DNA of 32,707 nucleotides from Solobacterium sp. (GCA_017421125.1 JAFOMZ010000298.1:1-32707); one strand, 5' to 3'. Counted from the first letter of the stretch, positions 16,938 to 24,444 are shown. Translations and numbers: made by a program. The notes: a model not told the origin generated them from the sequence alone.

Positions 16938-17834
16938 CTAATTTTTCTTGATGTATTCCATGACTGTCCTGAGAAATGCTTTTGCGGCAACACTCAGCGG
17001 ATACGTGGAATCATAGATCATGCGGATATTGCGTCTCTGGATCATTTCATCCAGATCCGGTGAAAATGTTTTTCCGGACTCTATGGATTCTTCCGCAATG
17101 AAATCAGGCATAAATGTATATCCGAGGTTGTGCTCGATCATCGGCATGATCAGCGCAAAAGAATCCGTATACATATCGACTTTCATCGGCAGCCCGTTTT
17201 CCAGGAAAAACCGTTCATAAAGATTATAAGTATCATGACCGGGTGTCATGCAGATATAAGAGATACCCGAAAGATCCTGCAAAGAACGGTAAGACGTTCC
17301 CTTCTGATAGCCTCTGCCGAGCAGCGGAACGTCCCTGAAAGAGCGGCAGATGACCTGATGGTACGGTTTCTTGATCACATGGGCAGAAGTAATAAAAGCA
17401 AAATCAGTGACTCCCTGGTTCAGCTCACGAAGAGCAGTCGAAGACGGGGTATTCTTCAGATTGATCGTGATCTTCGGATACTTTCTGTGATAGATATCCA
17501 GGACCTGGTCAACAAAACCGCGCAGTCCAATTTCGTTGGAGCAGATCATCAGATGACCGTTTTCCATACTGGACAGTTCCGTAACTGTAGAGACCCCTTT
17601 TTCAAACTGTTCACAACCAAGGGAAGCATAGCTGTACAGCTGCTGTCCTTCCGGAGTCAGGCTGACGGTATGCCTGTCACGGAAAAACAGCTTGCAGCCA
17701 AGCTGGCCTTCCAGACTGTTGATCAAACGGGTGACAGCCGGCTGGCTGGTCGACAGTTCCACGGCAGCCTGTGTAAAGCTTTTATATCTGGCCACCATGC
17801 AGAACGTTTTCAAATGTTCATAATCAATATTCAT
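16938..17834 (-). CDS. LysR-family transcriptional regulator
   Basis: This 298-residue protein has the standard LysR length. Residues 1-60 form the winged helix-turn-helix (LKTFCMVARYKSFTQAA, then TSQPAVTRLINSLE), and residues about 90-298 form the periplasmic-binding-like effector domain. LysR regulators bind T-N11-A dyads and usually activate a divergent operon in response to a small inducer while repressing themselves. It is divergent from the PTS-enoate reductase operon, with 168 bases between the two starts and a perfect dyad inside its own promoter. The inducer is unknown; a glycoside, aromatic acid or enoate linked to the divergent genes is plausible. Confidence 0.93.
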   Translation of the reverse strand: MNIDYEHLKTFCMVARYKSFTQAAVELSTSQPAVTRLINSLEGQLGCKLFFRDRHTVSLTPEGQQLYSYASLGCEQFEKGVSTVTELSSMENGHLMICSNEIGLRGFVDQVLDIYHRKYPKITINLKNTPSSTALRELNQGVTDFAFITSAHVIKKPYHQVICRSFRDVPLLGRGYQKGTSYRSLQDLSGISYICMTPGHDTYNLYERFFLENGLPMKVDMYTDSFALIMPMIEHNLGYTFMPDFIAEESIESGKTFSPDLDEMIQRRNIRMIYDSTYPLSVAAKAFLRTVMEYIKKN

Positions 17835-17857
17835 AGCTTTGACCCTTCACTGAATAG

Positions 17858-17886
17858 ATCATATCAAATTGATATAACAAAGACAA
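17858..17886 (-). promoter_or_regulatory. Promoter of the lysR gene
   Basis: TTGTCT (minus strand, 17881-17886) and TATGAT (17858-17863) are separated by exactly 17 bases, with a TG extension before the -10. The LysR dyad at 17861-17875 lies within this promoter, which would give self-repression. Confidence 0.7.
17861..17875. promoter_or_regulatory. LysR recognition dyad
   Basis: ATATCAAATTGATAT is a perfect 15-base dyad of the T-N11-A type. Its centre is about 64 bases before the predicted start of the PTS transcript, the usual place for a LysR recognition site. Confidence 0.65.
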
Positions 17887-17889
17887 TTA

Positions 17890-17925
17890 TTGATATTTTT
17901 CTTTTGTTTTATTACAAGTTATAAC
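17890..17925 (+). promoter_or_regulatory. Promoter and activation half-site of the PTS operon
   Basis: TATAAC at 17920-17925 is the likely -10; the -35 region (TTTTCT-like) is poor, as expected for an activator-dependent promoter. TTGATAT at 17890-17896 repeats half of the LysR dyad near position -39, where the activation site normally lies. Confidence 0.5.
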
Positions 17926-17960
17926 ATAGGTGTAAGCAGAAAGGTCCGAATGCTGAAGGA

Positions 17961-17987
17961 CATGCGGAATTCCGGAAACCCCGCATG
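17961..17987 (+). promoter_or_regulatory. Leader hairpin before the PTS gene
   Basis: CATGCGG (17961-17967) pairs with CCGCATG (17981-17987), ending 3 bases before the AAGGAG ribosome site at 17991-17996. There is no U tract, so it is not a terminator. It may affect translation or message stability. Confidence 0.35.
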
Positions 17988-18002
17988 CAGAAGGAGAAGT
18001 TT

Positions 18003-19364
18003 ATGGCAAGGAACTACAGCGAAACAGCAGCGAATATCATTTCCAACATCGGCGGACTGGAAAACATTGAAAGCGTTGTCCATTGTGCAACCAGACTCCG
18101 CTTCGCTCTCAAAGACAGATCCAAAGCAGATACAGATGCAGTGAAAGCAGTTGACGGTGTTCTCGGTGTCATGGATAACGGCGGTCAATATCAGGTGCTG
18201 ATCGGAACGGGTGTCGGCAATGTATTTGACGAGATCGTCAAGGCCGGCGTCCTCAGCGGCGGTACAGTTCCGGATGATGAAGAAGATGTCCGGTCAGAAA
18301 AGCTGAGTCTCACAGACAGGTTTATGAAGATGATCTCTGAGATCATGTCACCGTATATCCCGGTACTTGCGACAGCAAGTATCATCGGCGGTATCATTGC
18401 ACTGCTTTCCAACTTCGGTATTCTCAACAGCGAAGGACTGACATACCAGGCATTCTACGCAGCCGCAAATTCCGTCTTCTATTTCTTCCCGATCCTCCTG
18501 GCGTTTACTGCCGCGAAGCACTTCAGATGCAATCCTTATACAGCAGCCGTTCTCGGAGCTTCACTGGTATATCCCGATCTTGCCGGAATGCTTGCATCTG
18601 GTACAAAAGTCTCCATGTTCGGGATCAATTTCACTGCAGCTGGCTTCAGCGGAACATTTATTCCGATCCTGCTGGCTGTATGGGCAATGAGCGTCCTGGA
18701 AAAATACCTGAAGACACATCTTCCGCAGATACTGCAGTTCACTCTGATCCCCCTGTTCACCCTGGTGCTCATGGTCCCGTTAACGATCATGGTGATCGGT
18801 CCTGTATCGGCAGTTCTGGCCAATGCAATATCCGCACTGTATGGAGTACTCTTCAGACTTCCCGTGATCGGCTGTGTGATCTTCGGCGCATTCTTCATTG
18901 TCATTATCATGCTCGGCCTGCACTGGTCTGTCATTCCTGTTCAGCTGGCTGTACTTGCGGAACAGGGATATGAATACGGTCTGTCTGCCGGCGGTATGGG
19001 CAACTATGCTCTGCTTGGCGTATGTCTCGGCGCGCTGATCGCTTCAAAACAGGCTAAGGTCCGTCAGACTGCAGCATCCGCGGCATTTGTCGACGCGCTT
19101 TCCGGAATTACGGAACCAGGCCTTTACGGTATCGTTATGACTAACAAAAAGTATCTGGTCTCACTGATCGCAGGCGGTGCTGCCGGCGGTCTGGTCATCG
19201 GCCTGTTCAATGCTCCGATCGTACAGTTTGCTTTCACAGGCATCCTCTCCTTCGGCGCATATCTGACCATGCCCAAACTTCCGATCTATATCATTGCTGT
19301 TGCCGTTTCCATTCTGGTCAGCTGTCTGCTGAGCATCCTGATCACCAGGCAGTCAGAAGCATAA
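18003..19364 (+). CDS. PTS EIIBC permease, beta-glucoside/sucrose/trehalose family
   Basis: This 453-residue protein has an EIIB domain at residues 1-85 with the phosphorylated Cys in VVHCATRLRF (Cys28), and an EIIC membrane domain at about 100-453 with many hydrophobic helices and the motif GITEPGLYGIVMTNKKYL near 375. It imports a sugar and phosphorylates it, normally at C6. There is no EIIA domain, unlike BglF-type EIIBCA proteins, and no EIIA gene nearby, so a shared glucose-type EIIA is probably borrowed. The start at 18003 has AAGGAGAAG 7 bases upstream; an in-frame ATG at 17985 lies inside a hairpin. It is the first gene of an operon with the enoate reductase 15 bases downstream, under a LysR-type promoter. 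The sugar is unknown; an aryl or alkyl beta-glucoside is a reasonable guess. Confidence 0.9.
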   Translation: MARNYSETAANIISNIGGLENIESVVHCATRLRFALKDRSKADTDAVKAVDGVLGVMDNGGQYQVLIGTGVGNVFDEIVKAGVLSGGTVPDDEEDVRSEKLSLTDRFMKMISEIMSPYIPVLATASIIGGIIALLSNFGILNSEGLTYQAFYAAANSVFYFFPILLAFTAAKHFRCNPYTAAVLGASLVYPDLAGMLASGTKVSMFGINFTAAGFSGTFIPILLAVWAMSVLEKYLKTHLPQILQFTLIPLFTLVLMVPLTIMVIGPVSAVLANAISALYGVLFRLPVIGCVIFGAFFIVIIMLGLHWSVIPVQLAVLAEQGYEYGLSAGGMGNYALLGVCLGALIASKQAKVRQTAASAAFVDALSGITEPGLYGIVMTNKKYLVSLIAGGAAGGLVIGLFNAPIVQFAFTGILSFGAYLTMPKLPIYIIAVAVSILVSCLLSILITRQSEA

Positions 19365-19379
19365 GCAGCGGAGGTACTT

Positions 19380-21290
19380 ATGATGAACACTGAATATCCC
19401 AATCTCTTCACACCGCTGAAGATCAATCAGACCGTTCTGAAAAACAGGATCGTTTCTACTCCCCTTGGTATGATCGATATCAGTGAACTTCAGGGACCGG
19501 GCTATGTGATCAAGGGCAGTGTGGCGGTGGACGCTCCCAACGCAATGTGGGCAGACATTCCGTACGCGTTCTCAAGACATATGGTGGATGAAACACATGA
19601 CTGGATCATCAAAGCGCACCAAAGAGGTATGAAAGCCGGGATCGAACTGATCCACTGCGGCAATCAGGCAAGAGCTTACAACGGACCGCATGTATACGGA
19701 CCCTGCGATGGTGTCAATGATGAAGGATGGCCCGTTAAGGCTATGGACGAAGCTGATATGAAAATGGTCGCGGCTGCGTATGGCAAAGCGGCGCGTGACG
19801 CTATGATGCTGGGCTTCGACCTCATCTTCCTGCATTTTGCGCACGGCTGGCTGCCGGCAGAATTTCTTTCACCGCTGCACAATCACCGCACCGATGAATA
19901 CGGCGGACCTTTGGAAAACAGGGCAAAATTTCCGCTGCAGATCCTGCAGGCAGTACGCCGGGCAGTTGGTCCCCGCTTTCCAATCGATATGCGTATTTCC
20001 GCGGTAGAACACGTACCGGGATCGATCACCTTTGAGGACACGCTTGCATTTATCGGCATGGCCGAGAAGTACATCGATGCTGTGCAGATCTCCTGCGGAC
20101 TGGATAAGGGCTTTGGCTACAGCGGCAATGTGAAAATGAGCACCACCATCTTCGAACCGCATGAGATCAATGTGGAATACGCTGCCGCTGTAAAAAAAAC
20201 ATATCCTGAACTGATCGTAGGCGTCGTCGGCGGTATTGAGACACCTGAACGCGCAGAATCGATCCTTGTGGAAGGAAAAGCTGATCTGATCGCCATAGGC
20301 AGAGCGCTGCTGGCAGATCCGGAATGGGTATTAAAGGCACAGACCGGCAAAGCAGATCAGATTCGTCCCTGTGTACGCTGCCTTCAGTGCTACCACATTG
20401 CGACAGAATACAGAAACATCGGATGTGCAGTCAATCCCAGATTTCATCATCATGCCTATGTTCCGAAAGACAGCGAGATCATGAAAAACGATCAGCCCAG
20501 AACTGTCGTGGTAGTCGGCGGCGGTCCGGCCGGGATCTCCGCAGCCCTGGCAGCAGATAAAAAAGGAAATCATGTGATCCTTCTGGAAAAAGACTCAGCA
20601 CTGGGAGGCATGATCCGCTATATCATCAAAGAACACTATAAGGAAGACATGAGGTCGTATTACCGGTGGCTGATGGACCAGGTCAGACACTCCGGTATCG
20701 ATGTACGCCTGAACACAGAAGCCACACCGGAATATGTGAAGCGTCTGCATCCGGACTATCTGATCGTAGCTGTCGGTTCTTCCGTGAAAAACCCGCCGGT
20801 AAAAGGTCTGCATCTTCCCAGGGTGCATGACTGTCTCAGCGCGATCGCAGATCAAGAAAAACTCGGGGATCATCTCGTAGTGATCGGCGGAGGATCCATC
20901 GGAAGTGAGATCGCGCTGGGTGCTGCGGAAATGGACGGGAAAACCGTAACAGTGATCGAAATGACGGATGAGATCGCTTCTAACGCAAATATGCTGTACA
21001 GGATCTCTTTAAAACAGCACATGGACCGCTGCAGTGATCTGACTGTATATACCGGTACAGTATGTGAAGAAGTGACAGAATCATACGTTCGTGTACGCCA
21101 TGGAGAAGAACTGATCGATATCCCATATGATGATGTCATAGTGGCAAGCGGTATGGCACCGAAAACGGAACTCGCCAACAGTTTCTTCGGCATTACACCG
21201 GAAACATATATCGTCGGCGACGCTTCTTCTGTACGCCTCATCCAGGAAGCAAATCTGGAAGGGACCATGGCAGGTCTCAGAACGATATGA
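19380..21290 (+). CDS. Old-yellow-enzyme-type enoate / 2,4-dienoyl-CoA reductase-like flavoenzyme
   Basis: This 636-residue protein has the three-part layout of FadH, enoate reductases and BaiCD/BaiH: an FMN TIM barrel at residues 1-330, four cysteines for a [4Fe-4S] cluster (PCVRCLQCYH near 330 and IGCAVNP near 347), an FAD domain (VVVVGGGPAGISAAL near 378) and an NAD(P) site (VVIGGGSIGSE near 500). It should pass electrons from NAD(P)H through FAD and Fe-S to FMN and reduce an activated C=C bond in the cytoplasm. Unusually, the active-site stretch reads HFAHGWLPAEFLSP, with Trp where family members mostly have Tyr (HGYL), and an early motif reads IHCGNQA. It follows the PTS gene by 15 bases with a GGAGG site, so the substrate may be an unsaturated aglycone. 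Bile acid, steroid or amino-acid-derived enoates are alternatives. Confidence 0.88.
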   Translation: MMNTEYPNLFTPLKINQTVLKNRIVSTPLGMIDISELQGPGYVIKGSVAVDAPNAMWADIPYAFSRHMVDETHDWIIKAHQRGMKAGIELIHCGNQARAYNGPHVYGPCDGVNDEGWPVKAMDEADMKMVAAAYGKAARDAMMLGFDLIFLHFAHGWLPAEFLSPLHNHRTDEYGGPLENRAKFPLQILQAVRRAVGPRFPIDMRISAVEHVPGSITFEDTLAFIGMAEKYIDAVQISCGLDKGFGYSGNVKMSTTIFEPHEINVEYAAAVKKTYPELIVGVVGGIETPERAESILVEGKADLIAIGRALLADPEWVLKAQTGKADQIRPCVRCLQCYHIATEYRNIGCAVNPRFHHHAYVPKDSEIMKNDQPRTVVVVGGGPAGISAALAADKKGNHVILLEKDSALGGMIRYIIKEHYKEDMRSYYRWLMDQVRHSGIDVRLNTEATPEYVKRLHPDYLIVAVGSSVKNPPVKGLHLPRVHDCLSAIADQEKLGDHLVVIGGGSIGSEIALGAAEMDGKTVTVIEMTDEIASNANMLYRISLKQHMDRCSDLTVYTGTVCEEVTESYVRVRHGEELIDIPYDDVIVASGMAPKTELANSFFGITPETYIVGDASSVRLIQEANLEGTMAGLRTI

Positions 21291-21300
21291 ATATATAAAA

Positions 21301-21330
21301 AGAAAGCTGCAGAATTGCGGCTTTCTTGTT
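21301..21330. terminator. Terminator of the PTS-reductase operon
   Basis: AGAAAGCTGC (21301-21310) pairs with GCGGCTTTCT (21317-21326, one G-U pair). TTGTT follows on the plus strand and a TTTTATAT run on the minus strand, so it may also serve the converging gene that ends at 21375. Confidence 0.65.
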
Positions 21331-21374
21331 ATGATCCATATCACCTGATCAAAGCAGATCAGAATATCAGCAGT

Positions 21375-21746
21375 TTATGCTTCCTTTCTCACACTGATGC
21401 GCTCGACTGCTTCCATGCGGATCAGTTTTTCCGTAATTCCTTTTGCGCTTTCCGTGCGGACTATCAGCCATTCCGCATCCGCATCCAGTATCGTATTGGA
21501 ACCGTGCTTCGTGTTGCCGTACATCACGATATCCGGATCCTCATAATCTTCTTTCAGATCAATGATCACGCTCTGTCCGATATACGATCTTGCGGCATGC
21601 AGAAGGGATGACCTGGTTTCATGAAAGGAAGTCCCCAACATTCTTGTCAGTTCCCGTTCCAGCGCTGTGATCCTTCCCTTCAGGGAAGACACTTCCATAA
21701 ATGCCATCAGACCGAAGATACCGAATACAAATCCGACATACTCCAT
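21375..21746 (-). CDS. Small membrane-anchored protein with a domain shared with its XRE neighbour
   Basis: This 123-residue protein has one N-terminal hydrophobic segment (VGFVFGIFGLMAFM), a short predicted coiled coil (SSLKGRITALERELTRML) and a C-terminal region of about 70 residues. The C-terminal part (GQSVIIDLKED, then AKGITEKLIRMEAVERIS) resembles the C-terminal half of the adjacent XRE regulator (KKGTVEKLVPVSSVLSL). The pattern of short beta strands with a central Gly looks like a small Sm- or SH3-like barrel, which is inference. The ATG follows the regulator's stop with no gap, and the ribosome site (GGGAGGA) lies inside the regulator gene, so the two are coupled. I do not recognise a named family. 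Confidence 0.75.
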   Translation of the reverse strand: MEYVGFVFGIFGLMAFMEVSSLKGRITALERELTRMLGTSFHETRSSLLHAARSYIGQSVIIDLKEDYEDPDIVMYGNTKHGSNTILDADAEWLIVRTESAKGITEKLIRMEAVERISVRKEA

Positions 21747-22193
21747 TTACGCATCCTCCCTGACAAATTCCAGTGACAATACAGAGGATACCGGGACCAG
21801 TTTTTCTACCGTTCCTTTTTTCGTCTCTGCTTCCACTTTCATCCAGTTTCCTTCAAAGGCAATGATCCTGCAGTCTGTTTTATACAGGTCCGGGTCTGCT
21901 TCTGAATCAAAGAAGCTGAACCTTACGGTTTTTCCTTCCGCGTTCTTCAGCAGTCTGCTGATCCCTGAGACCGCTGCAGGATTTTCTTCCTCCGCTTCAT
22001 CCTTCAGAAGATAATCGCAGCTGACATGCAGGAGCTCCGCAATGTCACTGATCTTATCGATATCCGGATAGACTGTACCTGCTTCCCAGCGGCTGACAGT
22101 CTGTCTTGTAACACACATCTTGTCCGCAAATTCGTTCTGCGTCATACCAAGGTCTTTTCGTTTCCTTGCGATCTTTTCTCCAAGCTGATTCAT
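21747..22193 (-). CDS. XRE-family transcriptional regulator with C-terminal beta domain
   Basis: This 148-residue protein has a Cro/CI-type helix-turn-helix at residues 1-65 (IARKRKDLGMTQNEFADK, then TRQTVSRWEAGTVYPD and SCDYLLKDE). The C-terminal half (about 85-148) is not a standard sensor; it resembles the C-terminus of the coupled membrane protein. Small XRE proteins of this type commonly regulate themselves and a partner gene. AAGGAAG precedes the ATG and a strong promoter lies upstream. A membrane partner with the same domain suggests that the regulator could be held at or released from the membrane; this is inference. Confidence 0.88.
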   Translation of the reverse strand: MNQLGEKIARKRKDLGMTQNEFADKMCVTRQTVSRWEAGTVYPDIDKISDIAELLHVSCDYLLKDEAEEENPAAVSGISRLLKNAEGKTVRFSFFDSEADPDLYKTDCRIIAFEGNWMKVEAETKKGTVEKLVPVSSVLSLEFVREDA

Positions 22194-22218
22194 ATCTGCT
22201 TCCTTTCTTTACGGCTTC

Positions 22219-22247
22219 ATTCTACAAAACGGTACCTGTTCTCACAA
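22219..22247 (-). promoter_or_regulatory. Promoter of the XRE operon
   Basis: On the minus strand TTGTGA (22242-22247) and TAGAAT (22219-22224) are 17 bases apart, and a TG extension precedes the -10. The predicted leader is about 20 bases. Confidence 0.7.
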
Positions 22248-22263
22248 GAAATCTTTATGCGCA

Positions 22264-22288
22264 AAATGTAACATGGTGGTTTACATTT
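22264..22288. repeat. Inverted repeat between the XRE and exported-protein genes
   Basis: AAATGTAAC (22264-22272) and GTTTACATTT (22279-22288) are near-perfect inverted arms around a 6-base spacer. It lies about 40 bases upstream of the XRE promoter and has no U tract. It may be an operator; the role is unknown. Confidence 0.35.
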
Positions 22289-22344
22289 CTGTGTTTTCAT
22301 CCCGATACTGTATGAAATCTACACAATGAATACCGTTATGACTG

Positions 22345-22367
22345 GAAAAAAACCGCTTTGCGCGGTT
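22345..22367 (-). terminator. Terminator after the phosphodiester-glycosidase-like gene
   Basis: AACCGC (22351-22356) pairs with GCGGTT (22362-22367), followed on the minus strand by a run of T. Confidence 0.75.
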
Positions 22368-22392
22368 CTCATAACTGATGTTTTTGTTATAG

Positions 22393-23262
22393 CTATTCAG
22401 CATCCTTGACAACATCTGTTTCGTAGCACATGGATGTGCTGGTTCCGCCATCCAGGCGGATCGCGTTATAGACATCCAGGTCCAGCAGGAAGTCCTGTAC
22501 CTTCTCATCACGCATGCCGTTCCAGAAGCTGATCAGGAAATAGGTACCGTCTTCCTTCTGGGCAAGACAGCTGAAGGCATAATCGTTGTAGTGGTATGCA
22601 TACATTCCTGCTCCGCCGGTCAGGTCTTTCCGCTCACCGTTGACGATATAGGTATAGGAACCGGACAGCGCGTTTTCCGATTCGACCTTCTCACCGATCC
22701 ATCCGCCGCCGTTGATGTCTTCCCCGCTGTAGACAAGCTTCATATTGCCGGTCCTGTCCCAGTACGCTGTGCAGTAGCCGCTGCCGTATTCCGGGATATT
22801 CGGGTCATCCCAGAAATATGTCCACTTGCCTGCCATTCTCAGTCCGCCTACCGGCTGACCGACATTGGGATTCGTATGCCAGGAATAATAGTTGGCGTTG
22901 ATCCCTCCGGCACGGACATATCCTTCACTCAGCAGTCCCCAGTCATAAATGTCGCTGAGCCATTCCGCATGACCCATGTAATCCATTTTGACGAATGTTG
23001 TTTCGGACGGCTTGACTTCCAGCATGTCATAGTTGATGCCGTTGAAGTTTCCGGTATGGTGAACGATATCCCCTTCTGTTCCCGGCAGTGTGTAGATGTT
23101 CACTGCAGAACCGATGGTATTGTTGAAGCCGAGAATAAAGGTGTTGGAATAACCCTGTCCCCAGGCTTTTCTCACCAGTTCGGCTTCCGTATTCAGTGTA
23201 TGTGTTCCTGCAGCGCTCAGCGCAAAGCATAATGCTGCGATCAGTTTGCCTGTCTTTTTCAT
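22393..23262 (-). CDS. Exported phosphodiester-glycosidase (NAGPA) family protein
   Basis: This protein of about 289 residues starts MKKTGKLIAALCFALSAAG, a signal peptide, so it is probably exported. Near residue 115 is GGINANYYSW and near the C-terminus AIRLDGGTSTSMCY; both match the Asn-Gly and Leu-Asp-Gly-Gly-x-Ser motifs of the family named after the enzyme that uncovers mannose-6-phosphate (PF09992). Bacterial members are thought to act on sugar phosphodiesters in cell-wall polymers or exopolysaccharide. The start is taken at the ATG at 23262; an upstream in-frame TTG at 23268 adds two residues. No ribosome site is visible, and a TAATAT box ends about 10 bases before the ATG, so the message may be leaderless. 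It is divergent from the MORN lipoprotein gene. Confidence 0.8.
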   Translation of the reverse strand: MKKTGKLIAALCFALSAAGTHTLNTEAELVRKAWGQGYSNTFILGFNNTIGSAVNIYTLPGTEGDIVHHTGNFNGINYDMLEVKPSETTFVKMDYMGHAEWLSDIYDWGLLSEGYVRAGGINANYYSWHTNPNVGQPVGGLRMAGKWTYFWDDPNIPEYGSGYCTAYWDRTGNMKLVYSGEDINGGGWIGEKVESENALSGSYTYIVNGERKDLTGGAGMYAYHYNDYAFSCLAQKEDGTYFLISFWNGMRDEKVQDFLLDLDVYNAIRLDGGTSTSMCYETDVVKDAE

Positions 23263-23271
23263 ATGCAATCA

Positions 23272-23277
23272 ATATTA
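23272..23277 (-). promoter_or_regulatory. Possible -10 box of the phosphodiester-glycosidase-like gene
   Basis: TAATAT on the minus strand predicts a start near 23265, only about 3 bases before the ATG. The -35 region is poor, so confidence is limited. Confidence 0.35.
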
Positions 23278-23320
23278 AACGATAATTAAATGAAAAGATA
23301 GTCTGAAAATGTGCCTTTAC

Positions 23321-23329
23321 TGTTATACA
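23321..23329 (+). promoter_or_regulatory. Extended -10 promoter of the MORN lipoprotein gene
   Basis: TGTTATACA is an extended -10 element. The predicted start near 23336 is about 3 bases before the ATG at 23339, and no ribosome site lies between them. Confidence 0.4.
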
Positions 23330-23338
23330 ATGGATGAC

Positions 23339-24412
23339 ATGAAAAAAGTGATTATGTTTGTTCTGCCGGCTGTTCTTCTGGCCGGCTGTTCGGTAAAAGA
23401 AAAAGAAATGGAAGTCAATGTATTTCAGAATACCGTCGCATCCGTTTATACCGGTAAAGTGAAGCGGAAGATGCCGGAAGGCGAAGGTACGGCGGTACTG
23501 GAAAACAACGCCATAGCAGAAGGCTTGTTTGAAAAAGGAACATGGATCTCAGGCACAGCGGACAATGTGCCTTACAGCATCTCATTCAATGACGGACTGA
23601 TCAGCGGTACCTATACCGGGGAAGTGCTGGAACAGCTGCCCTCCGGCAGCGGTACGTTCACGTCCGATGAGTTTACATTTGAGGGTACATGGAACAGCGG
23701 TGTTCCCAATGGACCTGGTACTGTCACAGCACAGAATTTCCGGATCTCTCTTCCTTCCGAAACACTCGAAGGCAGCTACACCGGTGCTGTTGACAAAGGA
23801 CTGGCTCAGGGAAACGGTACATTCGTCTACCAGGATGAGGAACATGAGATCACCATGGAAGGAAACTTTGCCGGCAGTATGTTTGACGGAGTGCTGACAA
23901 AGACGATCAGCTATAAGGACACCGAAAAGTCCTACCCTGTCTATTATCAGAAAGGACAGGAACAGGATGACGCGGCTGCGATGATCGCTTACCTGGAAGG
24001 CATGCGCAACGAATCGTACTGTCTGAGTGAATCACAGCTATCATTCATCCGGGATCATTCGGCACTGTTTGAAGGGACCGGTACAGATAAAGACCTCCCC
24101 AAGGAATACGCGGCATTTAACCGTGACACTTTCAAAGAAACAGATACGCCGGCCCTGATCTTGATCAGGAACGCTGCGATCAGGTCCGTACAGCGCTACA
24201 AGCCTTACGAAGGCGCTGATACCGTCACTTCACTGATCGTTGAGAACAATGAAGGATGGTACCATCTCGTATTTGCCTATGGCGTGACCAAGGCAGACAG
24301 AGGCGATATCGTGGATATCTGTGCCCTGCCTTTATGCAAAAGCACATTGACAGCTCCGGAAAAAGACTATCCTGCAGTCGACGCGGCAGGTGCTGTCGTC
24401 TTCGGCGGCTGA
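23339..24412 (+). CDS. MORN-repeat lipoprotein
   Basis: This protein of about 357 residues starts MKKVIMFVLPAVLLAGCS, a lipoprotein signal with lipobox LAGC. At least four MORN-type repeats follow in residues about 35-190: YTGKVKRKMPEGEGT, YTGEVLEQLPSGSGTF, FEGTWNSGVPNGPGTV and YTGAVDKGLAQGNGTF. The C-terminal 150 residues are not recognised. MORN repeats form extended beta sheets that act as binding or spacing surfaces; in bacteria they are common in surface proteins of unknown role. The ATG at 23339 matches the signal peptide; a start at 23330 (MDDMKK) is possible. No ribosome site is seen. A second lipoprotein gene follows 32 bases downstream with no terminator between, so they probably form one operon. 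Confidence 0.8.
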   Translation: MKKVIMFVLPAVLLAGCSVKEKEMEVNVFQNTVASVYTGKVKRKMPEGEGTAVLENNAIAEGLFEKGTWISGTADNVPYSISFNDGLISGTYTGEVLEQLPSGSGTFTSDEFTFEGTWNSGVPNGPGTVTAQNFRISLPSETLEGSYTGAVDKGLAQGNGTFVYQDEEHEITMEGNFAGSMFDGVLTKTISYKDTEKSYPVYYQKGQEQDDAAAMIAYLEGMRNESYCLSESQLSFIRDHSALFEGTGTDKDLPKEYAAFNRDTFKETDTPALILIRNAAIRSVQRYKPYEGADTVTSLIVENNEGWYHLVFAYGVTKADRGDIVDICALPLCKSTLTAPEKDYPAVDAAGAVVFGG

Positions 24413-24444
24413 TATATCTTCATGATATGAAAGGAACACATCAT

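Noticed and set aside
22225-22241. A self-repression operator (GGTACC region) in the spacer of the XRE promoter.
   Set aside because: Beyond the 6-base GGTACC core the flanks do not pair, so the dyad is too weak to claim.
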